This document shows positions 1-6,142 of a stretch of 17,476 nucleotides of DNA, piece after piece. The DNA is taken from NCBI GenBank assembly GCA_043739325.1, contig JAYUFK010000077.1:1-17476 (forward strand), read 5' to 3'. The translations under genes were made by a program, and so were the position numbers. Positions within the stretch are counted from its first letter, which is position 1; every line of letters begins with the position of its first letter. This DNA comes from Roseiarcus sp043739325. GTDB taxonomy: Bacteria > Pseudomonadota > Alphaproteobacteria > Rhizobiales > Beijerinckiaceae. The notes under the pieces are model-generated. The model was not told where the DNA came from and did not search any database. It saw only the letters and a program-made list of their open reading frames with translations.

Positions 1-1056
1 GCGTCGGGCGCCGTCACCGTCATCAACGACGCGGCGCAGCGCCTGCTGGGCGGCGAGCGGAGCCTGCTGGACGAGCGGATCGACGAAATCTCGCCGCCGC
101 TGGCCTTGATCCTCGATGATGCGCGCGCCTCGCGCCAGCGTCTGCACCAAAGCCAGTTCACGGCGCTGCGCGAGGGGCGCGAGCGCATCCTCAACGTGCG
201 CGTCACAACCAACCCGCAACGCCCGGAGCGCGGTTCGGTCATCACGCTCGACGACATCTCGGAGCTCGTCACCGCGCAGCGCACGGCGGCCTGGGCGGAC
301 GTCGCGCGGCGCATCGCGCACGAGATCAAGAACCCGCTGACGCCGATTCAGCTTTCCGCCGAACGCCTCAAGCGCCGCTACGGCAAGCTGATCGTCGAGG
401 ACCGCGATGTGTTCGATCAATGCACCGATACGATCATCCGTCAGGTCGACGACATCAAGCGCATGGTCGATGAGTTTTCCTCGTTCGCGCGGATGCCCAA
501 GGCGCGCCCGCAACGCGACGATCTTACCGACTGCGTGCGCCAGACCTTGTTTCTCATGCGCGTCGGGCGCTCGGAGATTACAATCGAGGACCATCTGCCG
601 GCTCAGCCGGTGTTCGCCAGTTTCGATCGACGGCTTATCGCGCAGGCGCTGACCAACGTCGTCAAGAATGCCGGCGAGGGGATCGATGCGCGCGAGGGCA
701 TGCCAAAGGGCGAAGGCCGCATCGTTGTCGAACTGAACGTCGATGAGGACGGTCTTGCCCGATTGAGCGTGAGCGACAATGGCAAGGGCTTCCCGGCCCA
801 GGACCGCGACAAGCTGATCGAACCCTATGTCACGACCCGCGCCGAGGGCACCGGTCTCGGCCTGCCGATCGTCATCAAGATTCTCGAGGACCACGGCGGC
901 AGCGTCGAGCTGCTCGACGGCCTTGAGCGCCCGGACGGCGGCCACGGCGCGCAGGTCCTGATGAAACTTCCCGTCGCCGCCGCCGCGGCGACTTCTTCCC
1001 CCGCGCCGATTTCTTCCCCCACGCAAGGCGCCAGTGAGCGAGAATTGTCGAGCTGA
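1..1056 (+). CDS. ntrY: Nitrogen-regulation sensor histidine kinase NtrY, 3' part (5' end outside window)
   Basis: This is the C-terminal ~351 residues of a membrane sensor kinase; the reading frame is open from base 1, so the transmembrane and HAMP parts lie upstream. The first ~100 residues fit the end of a PAS domain. They are followed by the dimerisation/phosphoacceptor helix with the H-box RRIAHEIKNPLTP (His codon at 319-321), the N-box NVVKNAGEG, the G1 box DNGKGF and the G2 box GTGLGLPIV. The kinase should phosphorylate NtrX, encoded next. The stop codon overlaps the ntrX start (TGATG), which implies translational coupling. The tail is rich in Ala, Ser and Pro and contains a short imperfect tandem repeat (SSPAPI/SSPTQG). 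In alphaproteobacteria NtrYX acts in nitrogen assimilation, redox and cell-envelope control. The assignment to NtrY rather than another NtrB-like kinase rests on the motif context and the adjacent ntrX. Confidence 0.93.
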   Translation, partial: ASGAVTVINDAAQRLLGGERSLLDERIDEISPPLALILDDARASRQRLHQSQFTALREGRERILNVRVTTNPQRPERGSVITLDDISELVTAQRTAAWADVARRIAHEIKNPLTPIQLSAERLKRRYGKLIVEDRDVFDQCTDTIIRQVDDIKRMVDEFSSFARMPKARPQRDDLTDCVRQTLFLMRVGRSEITIEDHLPAQPVFASFDRRLIAQALTNVVKNAGEGIDAREGMPKGEGRIVVELNVDEDGLARLSVSDNGKGFPAQDRDKLIEPYVTTRAEGTGLGLPIVIKILEDHGGSVELLDGLERPDGGHGAQVLMKLPVAAAAATSSPAPISSPTQGASERELSS

Positions 1057-2423
1057 TGGCTACAGATATTCTTATTGTCGATGACGAAGACGACATCCGC
1101 GAAATCGTTTCGGGCATTCTCTCGGATGAAGGCCACGGCACGCGTCTCGCCCGCAATTCCGACGAAGCGCTGAGCGCGGTCGAAGCGCGCCGGCCGCAGT
1201 TGATCCTGCTCGATATCTGGCTGCAAGGATCGCGCCTCGACGGGTTGCAATTGCTCGAAATCATCAAGCAGCAACACCCCAACGTGCCAATCATCATGAT
1301 CTCTGGCCATGGCAATATCGAAACGGCGGTATCGGCCATAAAACTCGGCGCTTACGATTTCATCGAGAAGCCGTTCAAGGCGGACCGGCTGATCCTGATC
1401 GCCGATCGCGCGCTGGAAACTTCGCGCCTCAAGCGCGAAGTCAGCGATCTCAAGGCGCGCGCCGGAACCGCGACGCGGCTTGTCGGTTCCTCCACCGCGA
1501 TCGCGAACCTGCGGCGCATCATCGAGCGCGTCGGTCCCGCCAATTCGCGCGTGCTGATCTCCGGGCCCTCGGGGACTGGCAAGGAACTCACGGCGCGGCT
1601 GATTCACGAACATTCGGCTCGCGCGTCCGGCCCGTTCGTTGTCGTCAACGCGCCAACGATGGCGCCCGAGCGCATGGAAAGCGAGTTGTTCGGCGTCGAA
1701 GCCAGCTCCGAGCGCGCGCGGCAGGTCGGCGCGCTTGAGGAGGCGCATGGCGGCACGCTGTATCTCGACGAAGTCGCCGACATGCCCTCGGAGACACAGG
1801 CGAAAATCCTGCGCGTTCTGGTCGAGCAGAATTTTCAGCGCGTCGGCGGATCGGCCCGCGTCCATGTCGATGTCCGCATCATCTCGTCCACAAGCCGCGA
1901 TCTCGCCGAGGCAATCACCGAGGGACGGTTTCGCGAGGATTTGTTTCATCGGCTTTCCGTCGTGCCGATCCGCGCGCCGTCGCTGGCGGAGAGGCGCGAG
2001 GACATTCCCGAACTGATCGAATATTTCATGGAGCAAATTTGCGCGGCGATGGGCGTCTCCGCGCGCCACATTGCCGCCGACGCGATGGCGATTTTGCAGT
2101 CGCACGACTGGCCCGGAAACATCCGCCAATTGCGCAACAATGTCGAGCGCCTGATGATCCTCGTCGCCGGCGATCCCGAGTCGGAAATCACCGCCGCGAT
2201 GCTGCCCGCCGAAGTCGGCGCGCTGGTGCCATCGATCCCCAGCGGCGTCGGCGGAGAAAAGCTGATGAGCTTGCCGCTGCGCGAGGCGCGCGAGGTATTC
2301 GAGCGCGAATATCTCGTCGCGCAGATCAATCGCTTCGGCGGCAATATTTCGCGCACCGCGGAGTTTATCGGCATGGAGCGCTCGGCGCTGCATCGCAAGT
2401 TGAAATCGCTGGGGGTGGATTGA
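1056..2423 (+). CDS. ntrX: Response regulator NtrX (NtrC-type architecture)
   Basis: The protein has 455 residues with three domains. The receiver domain (1-~120) has acidic residues DDEDD near 9-13, the phosphoacceptor Asp53 in LLDIW, and Lys105 in EKPF. The AAA+ domain (~140-370) has Walker A GPSGTGKE (170-177) and Walker B LYLDE (to Glu239). The C-terminal Fis-type helix-turn-helix is at ~429-455 (GNISRTAEFIGMERSALHRK). The loop where sigma54 activators carry GAFTGA reads instead ELFGVEASSERARQVG (residues 210-225), so contact with sigma54 is unlikely. This loss is known among alphaproteobacterial NtrX proteins, which appear to act at other promoters. The ATG at 1056 overlaps the ntrY stop, so the two genes are probably cotranscribed. 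No terminator is visible directly after the gene; a palindromic repeat begins 8 bases after the stop. Confidence 0.95.
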   Translation: MATDILIVDDEDDIREIVSGILSDEGHGTRLARNSDEALSAVEARRPQLILLDIWLQGSRLDGLQLLEIIKQQHPNVPIIMISGHGNIETAVSAIKLGAYDFIEKPFKADRLILIADRALETSRLKREVSDLKARAGTATRLVGSSTAIANLRRIIERVGPANSRVLISGPSGTGKELTARLIHEHSARASGPFVVVNAPTMAPERMESELFGVEASSERARQVGALEEAHGGTLYLDEVADMPSETQAKILRVLVEQNFQRVGGSARVHVDVRIISSTSRDLAEAITEGRFREDLFHRLSVVPIRAPSLAERREDIPELIEYFMEQICAAMGVSARHIAADAMAILQSHDWPGNIRQLRNNVERLMILVAGDPESEITAAMLPAEVGALVPSIPSGVGGEKLMSLPLREAREVFEREYLVAQINRFGGNISRTAEFIGMERSALHRKLKSLGVD

Positions 2424-2430
2424 GGCGGAA

Positions 2431-2634
2431 CCCTTCTCCAGCGGAGCTGGGTGCGGACGAATGCTACGCATTCGCCTGGAGGTGGCGCGAAGCGACGGAT
2501 GGGGTGTGGAAGGCAACCATGACGCTTGAAGATTGAGAGCCGGTGTTCAGGCAAACCACCGACAATTGTGCAGCGGCCCACACCCCATCCGTCTCGCTTC
2601 GCGATCCACCTTCCCCAGCTCCGCTGGAGAAGGG
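2431..2634. repeat. Long palindromic repeat element, copy 1 (MITE/REP-like)
   Basis: A ~204-bp imperfect palindrome fills most of the ntrX-dat gap. The left arm (2431-2509) and right arm (2578-2634) are inverted repeats; for example CTCCAGCGGAGCTGGG on the left pairs with its complement near 2616-2630, and GGATGGGGTGTGG (to 2509) pairs with 2578-2590. The left arm alone holds an extra ~22-nt segment with its own hairpin, CGAATGC-TAC-GCATTCG. The spacer is ~68 nt. A second copy lies at 17169-17366. No protein is encoded. Both copies start a few bases after a stop codon and lie between two genes on the same strand. The element may be a non-autonomous mobile repeat or an RNA-level terminator/stabiliser; which one cannot be decided from sequence alone. 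Confidence 0.85.
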
Positions 2635-2671
2635 GCGCTCGCTTGCCACGCCTTTGTAAACCGGAGCCCGC

Positions 2672-3526
2672 ATGTCCCGCATTGCCTATGTCAACGGCCG
2701 CTACGTTGCTTTCGCGCAAGCCTGCGTCCACATCGAAGATCGCGGCTACCAATTCGGCGATGGCGTCTATGAAGTTTGCGAAGTCCGCGATGGCGCGCTG
2801 ATCGACGAGACGCGCCACCTCGCACGGCTGCAACGATCGCTCGACGAACTTCGCATCCGCGCGCCCATGCAAACGGCAGCGCTGAAATTCGTCATGCGCG
2901 AACTTGTGGCGCGCAATCTCGTGCGCGACGGGCTGCTCTATATCCAGGTAACGCGCGGCGCCGCGCGGCGCGATCATGCATTTCCCAGCCAGGCCGAACC
3001 GGCGCTGGTGATGACCGCGCGCTCGCTCGACCGCCGGCCCGTGGATGCTAACGCCGCCAGGGGCGTCAACGTCATTACGCTACCCGACGAACGCTGGGCG
3101 CGGCACGACATCAAGAGCCTGCAATTGCTGCCCAATGTGATGGCCAAGCAAGCCGCGCGCGAGGCCGGGGCGTTCGAAGCCTGGCTGATCGACGCCAACG
3201 GATGCATCACCGAGGGCGCCTCGACCAACGCCTGGATCGTCACGTCGGAGGGCGTCATCGTCACCCGCCACGCCGATCGCGCCATCCTGCGCGGCGTCAC
3301 GCGCACGACGCTGCTGGAAATGGCGGGGAAAGAAGGGCTGAAATTCGAAGAGCGGCCATTCTCGCTCGACGAGGCCTACGCCGCGCGCGAGGCGTTTCTG
3401 ACCAGCGCAACCAATGTCGCGATTCCCGTCGTCGCAATCAACGGAAAGACCGTAGGCAACGGCGGCCCGGGTCTCGTGGCGAGCGGACTGCGCAGCCGGT
3501 TTCACGAAGCGGCTGAGGCGTCGTGA
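2672..3526 (+). CDS. dat: D-amino-acid aminotransferase (class IV PLP enzyme)
   Basis: The protein has 284 residues, the usual length for bacterial D-alanine aminotransferases. It is a PLP enzyme that exchanges amino groups between D-amino acids and 2-oxo acids, supplying D-Ala/D-Glu for peptidoglycan. Recognisable features are the N-terminal VNGRYVAFAQACVHIEDRGYQFGDGVYE block, here noted in part (VNGRY near 7-11, RGYQFGDGVYE at 24-34), the catalytic lysine in the motif DIKSLQLLPN (Lys148), and the PLP-pyridine glutamate in CITEGASTN (Glu181). The start ATG has GGAG at 2663-2666 upstream. It follows ntrX, from which it is separated by the palindromic repeat, and precedes hfq, as in many Hyphomicrobiales. 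A branched-chain aminotransferase or aminodeoxychorismate lyase of the same fold is less likely because the DIKSLQLLPN and YQFGDG motifs fit Dat. Confidence 0.93.
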   Translation: MSRIAYVNGRYVAFAQACVHIEDRGYQFGDGVYEVCEVRDGALIDETRHLARLQRSLDELRIRAPMQTAALKFVMRELVARNLVRDGLLYIQVTRGAARRDHAFPSQAEPALVMTARSLDRRPVDANAARGVNVITLPDERWARHDIKSLQLLPNVMAKQAAREAGAFEAWLIDANGCITEGASTNAWIVTSEGVIVTRHADRAILRGVTRTTLLEMAGKEGLKFEERPFSLDEAYAAREAFLTSATNVAIPVVAINGKTVGNGGPGLVASGLRSRFHEAAEAS

Positions 3527-3629
3527 GGGGCGGGCGCTCAACCGCACTATTCGTCAGCACCGTGGCGAAATGCGCCGCATCCGGCGCGTCGCGCAGGATC
3601 GCGATAATCGCCGAAGTATCGACAATCAT
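3527..3629 (-). pseudogene. vapC: VapC-type PIN-domain toxin, 5' fragment only
   Basis: On the minus strand the ATG at 3629-3627 overlaps the antitoxin stop (ATGA) and opens with MIVDTSAIIAILRDAPDAAH, the standard N-terminus of VapC ribonucleases including the first catalytic Asp (residue 4). Similarity ends after roughly 33 residues, at the 3' end of dat. Beyond that point the frame simply runs antisense into dat and stops at 3438. The remaining PIN catalytic acidic residues are therefore missing and the toxin must be inactive. It pairs with the frameshifted antitoxin relic just upstream. The family call rests on the N-terminal motif plus the adjacent VapB-like sequence. Confidence 0.82.
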
Positions 3630-3875
3630 TTGGGCAGACCGCGTTCGTCGTAGAGCATTTCGCCATGATCGATCGAGCGCGCCGGTTCGGTGAGCCTTTT
3701 GGCGCAACCGCGACCGATTACCAGCAGAGCCTCAGCCCGCCCGTTGGGCGCCTGCAGCCGCGCCAGTCGTTTACGCAGCGATCGCGTCACCGCGAGGGTC
3801 AAGGCTTGCTCCGGTCAACTCGGCCACGCGCGCCGCCATCTCGTGAGCCTCGGGATTCTTGATGTTGAGAGACAT
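3626..3875 (-). pseudogene. vapB: VapB-type antitoxin, frameshifted relic
   Basis: Reading the minus strand from the ATG at 3875 gives MSLNIKNPEAHEMAARVAEL then TGASL, the typical start of the VapB family with an N-terminal DNA-binding segment, but the frame soon hits a stop. Shifting frame at about 3797-3803 restores TLAVTRSLRKRLARLQ and, later, ARSIDHGEMLYDERGLPK followed by TGA at 3628-3626. The span is 250 nt, which is 83 codons plus one base, so a single-base insertion (one of the two A at 3801-3802 on the plus strand) explains the break. A plausible ribosome site GGTGGA precedes the start. With the truncated vapC next to it, this is a dead toxin-antitoxin module. Confidence 0.85.
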
Positions 3876-4203
3876 TGTTCCACCAATCTACCATTGCTTG
3901 TTTGCCACAATGCAAATCCCCTCGCCTCAAGCAGCGTCTTGCGCATTGCGCGGCAGGAGCCGCATGCGCGGGTCAGGCGTTGGGGCCAAATCCTCAATGA
4001 AATCAAGCTCGCTGCAGCTTTGTATGGACAATTGTGCTGATCGCCCGGATAATTCATAAAAGGTCAGCGAGGGCGGCTTTGAGAGGGTTGAGACTGAACT
4101 TGAACGGAAGGCATCCAACATGCGCACGACGCGCGTCGCCATGTGTCTCGGACCGATACTGCATTTACATTCGACGATAAGTTTGTGGTAAATAAGCGGG
4201 ATG

Positions 4204-4233
4204 TTAAAAAATGCCGCGTTTTCCTGGTAAGAT
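4204..4233 (+). promoter_or_regulatory. Possible sigma70-type promoter for hfq
   Basis: TTAAAA (4204-4209), an 18-nt spacer and TAAGAT (4228-4233) preceded by TGG, which resembles an extended -10 element. It lies in the AT-rich block and would give a ~250-nt leader before hfq. This is a pattern match by eye, and AT-rich DNA produces such matches by chance. Confidence 0.25.
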
Positions 4234-4420
4234 TTAGAAATACAAAAATGTTATCAATAGGTTGCAATATTTGAACCGCGCTTGCAATTTAGAAACGGGC
4301 GTCATTTCGCACTTATCGTCCTGATATCGTTCAGCACCCGACCAAAGTGCGACGATTGAGACCGGCCTTTTGCAACCCAAGCGATAGGCGCCGCGCCGGA
4401 ATATGCTGTAGAAGACGACC

Positions 4421-4440
4421 TCGGCGCCTTGATGCGCCGA
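4421..4440 (+). promoter_or_regulatory. Hairpin in the hfq leader followed by an A-run
   Basis: TCGGCGC (4421-4427) and GCGCCGA (4434-4440) form a perfect 7-bp stem with a 6-nt loop, immediately followed by AAAAATGCAA, about 50 nt before the hfq ATG. There is no downstream T-run, so it is not an intrinsic terminator for the plus strand. In several bacteria Hfq binds its own mRNA leader, so an autoregulatory role is possible but is an inference. Confidence 0.35.
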
Positions 4441-4489
4441 AAAAATGCAACGGTCGCGTTGTGCGGCCCAAAATAAGTGGGAACAACTC

Positions 4490-4750
4490 ATGCCCGGCGA
4501 AAAAGCGCAAAGCTTGCAGGACACCTTTCTCAACCATGTTCGTAAAACCAAGACTTCCGTGACAATATTTCTTGTTAACGGTGTGAAGTTGCAGGGGTTC
4601 GTAACCTGGTTCGATAATTTCTGCGTCCTGCTTCGCCGCGACGGCCACTCGCAACTCGTCTATAAGCACGCCATATCCACCATCATGCCGGCCAGCCCGA
4701 TCACCATGTTCGAGGTCGGCGATGAACATGCGGCGGCGGACGATCATTAG
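4490..4750 (+). CDS. hfq: RNA chaperone Hfq
   Basis: The protein has 86 residues and forms a homohexameric Sm-like ring that helps small RNAs pair with mRNAs. The ATG at 4490 gives MPGEKAQSLQDTFLNHVRK, matching the conserved QSLQDxFLN start with the proximal-face Gln10. The Sm1 motif LVNGVKLQGFVTWFDNF (29-44) and the Sm2 motif YKHAISTI (58-65) are intact, with the U-binding Lys59 and His60. An upstream in-frame ATG at 4445 would add 15 poorly conserved residues, so the shorter form is chosen. The ribosome site is weak (GTGGGA near 4477-4482). hflX begins 21 bases after the stop, so the two genes form an operon, as is common in proteobacteria. Hfq and nitrogen regulation are often linked in alphaproteobacteria, in keeping with the ntrYX neighbourhood. 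Confidence 0.97.
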   Translation: MPGEKAQSLQDTFLNHVRKTKTSVTIFLVNGVKLQGFVTWFDNFCVLLRRDGHSQLVYKHAISTIMPASPITMFEVGDEHAAADDH

Positions 4751-4771
4751 TCCGCCCGAGAAAGTCTGTCG

Positions 4772-6124
4772 TTGAGCAAACTAACTTTGGAAGACCGTCT
4801 GCGCAAGCCGGAGCTCACGGCGGCGCTGAACACGCGCACGCTTGTCGTCTGCCCCTATCTCTCGGCGTATCGCGCCGGCGCGGATCGTAACGCCGCCCGC
4901 TCGCCCGAGGCGCGACACGAGGAAGCCTGCGGCCTGGCGCGCGCCATCGATCTCGACGTGATCGGTTCGGCGGTCATTTCGCTGGGCGCGATCCGGCCAG
5001 CGACCTATCTCGGTAAAGGCAAGGTCGAGGAGCTCGCCGCCCGCGTCAAGCAAGAAGAGATCGATCTGGTCGTGATGGATTGCGCCCTCTCGCCCGTGCA
5101 GCAGCGCAACCTTGAGAAGGAATTCAAGTCCAAGGTCATCGACCGCACCGGTCTGATCCTCGAAATTTTCGGCCGCCGCGCCCGCACCAGCGAAGGCGTG
5201 ATGCAGGTCGAGCTGGCGCATCTCGCCTATCAAAAATCACGCCTCGTGCGATCCTGGACCCATCTTGAACGCCAGCGCGGCGGCTTCGGCTTTCTCGGCG
5301 GCCCCGGCGAAACCCAGATCGAAACCGACCGGCGGCTTATTCAGGAGCGCATGATCCGCATCGAGCGCGATCTCGAGGGCGTCAAGAAAACCCGCGCCTT
5401 GCATCGCGCCAGCCGCAGCGACGTGCCATATCCGATCGTCGCGCTCGTCGGCTACACCAATGCCGGCAAATCGACGTTGTTCAACCGCCTGACCAAGGCG
5501 GAAGTCGTCGCCGCCGACATGCTGTTCGCGACGCTCGATCCGACGATGCGATTGCTGAAACTGCCGCACGGCGGCGCGGCGATCCTGTCCGACACCGTTG
5601 GCTTCATTTCCGATCTGCCCACGATGCTGATCTCGGCGTTCCGCGCGACACTCGAAGAGGTGCTCGTCGCCGACGTCATCCTGCACGTGCGCGACATCTC
5701 GCATGAAGACAGCGAGGCGCAGAGCCGCGACGTCGACGCGATCCTTGAGGACCTCGGCGTCGAAGCCGAACGCGTCATCGAAGTCTGGAACAAGCTCGAC
5801 AAGCTCGATGCCGATCATCGTGACGGAATCGTCGCTGGCCAGACGCGCGGGCACGGCGCGGCGCTGGCGGTATCCGCCTTGACCGGCGAAGGCGTCGACC
5901 GGCTGCTTGCGGCGATTGAGGCGCGCCTTGCGCAAGGGCGAACGTTGATCGACCTGACGCTCGACGGCGCGGACGGGCAGGGGCTGCACTGGCTGTACGA
6001 GCACACCGAAGTCATGCAGCGCGAGAATTCCGACGACGGCCGCATCAGCCTGAAGGTGCGCGTGGCGCCAGAGAAGCTCGACCGCGTCAAGCGCCGCTTT
6101 GCTGGGGATATCGCGACGGCGTGA
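4772..6124 (+). CDS. hflX: Ribosome-splitting GTPase HflX
   Basis: The protein has 450 residues. HflX binds stalled or idle 70S ribosomes and splits them, using ATP/GTP, during stress. The N-terminal HflX domain (~20-200) includes GKGKVEEL (81-88), the conserved ALSPVQQRNLE (105-115) and the glycine-rich segment RQRGGFGFLGGPGETQIETD (about 167-186), followed by a coiled-coil linker. The TRAFAC-type GTPase domain has G1 GYTNAGKS (227-234), G3 DTVGF (274-278), G4 NKLD (340-343) and G5 SAL (~368). The start is a TTG at 4772. It is the first possible start after the hfq stop, in the same frame, with GAGAAAG upstream. The gene is cotranscribed with hfq. It ends tail to tail with the glycosyltransferase gene, with only 18 bases between the stops and no clear terminator. 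Confidence 0.96.
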   Translation: MSKLTLEDRLRKPELTAALNTRTLVVCPYLSAYRAGADRNAARSPEARHEEACGLARAIDLDVIGSAVISLGAIRPATYLGKGKVEELAARVKQEEIDLVVMDCALSPVQQRNLEKEFKSKVIDRTGLILEIFGRRARTSEGVMQVELAHLAYQKSRLVRSWTHLERQRGGFGFLGGPGETQIETDRRLIQERMIRIERDLEGVKKTRALHRASRSDVPYPIVALVGYTNAGKSTLFNRLTKAEVVAADMLFATLDPTMRLLKLPHGGAAILSDTVGFISDLPTMLISAFRATLEEVLVADVILHVRDISHEDSEAQSRDVDAILEDLGVEAERVIEVWNKLDKLDADHRDGIVAGQTRGHGAALAVSALTGEGVDRLLAAIEARLAQGRTLIDLTLDGADGQGLHWLYEHTEVMQRENSDDGRISLKVRVAPEKLDRVKRRFAGDIATA

Positions 6125-6142
6125 AGATCGGGCGCGTTGCCG

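Larger units (their letters stand above)
3876..4489. other. Gap upstream of hfq without a confident gene; AT-rich leader
   Basis: There are 614 bases between the vapB relic and hfq. Short frames exist on both strands, but none has a recognisable domain, a good ribosome site and native-looking codon use together. The part from about 4150 to 4300 is clearly more AT-rich than the surroundings, fitting a promoter/leader or a foreign remnant. A possible sigma70-type promoter and a hairpin close to hfq are listed separately. The left portion may contain eroded remains of whatever brought in the vapBC pair. Confidence 0.5.

Noticed and set aside
998..1025. Short tandem repeat (TTCTTCCCCC unit twice) at the end of ntrY
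   Set aside because: Two imperfect units in a low-complexity coding tail; too short to suggest more than slippage.
825..2516. 563-codon open frame on the minus strand opposite ntrX
   Set aside because: It is antisense to the clear ntrY/ntrX genes; its length is a by-product of high GC, and the translation is His/Arg/Asp-rich without any domain.
1946..2977. 343-codon minus-strand frame across ntrX, the repeat and dat
   Set aside because: It crosses a structured repeat and is antisense to two conserved genes.
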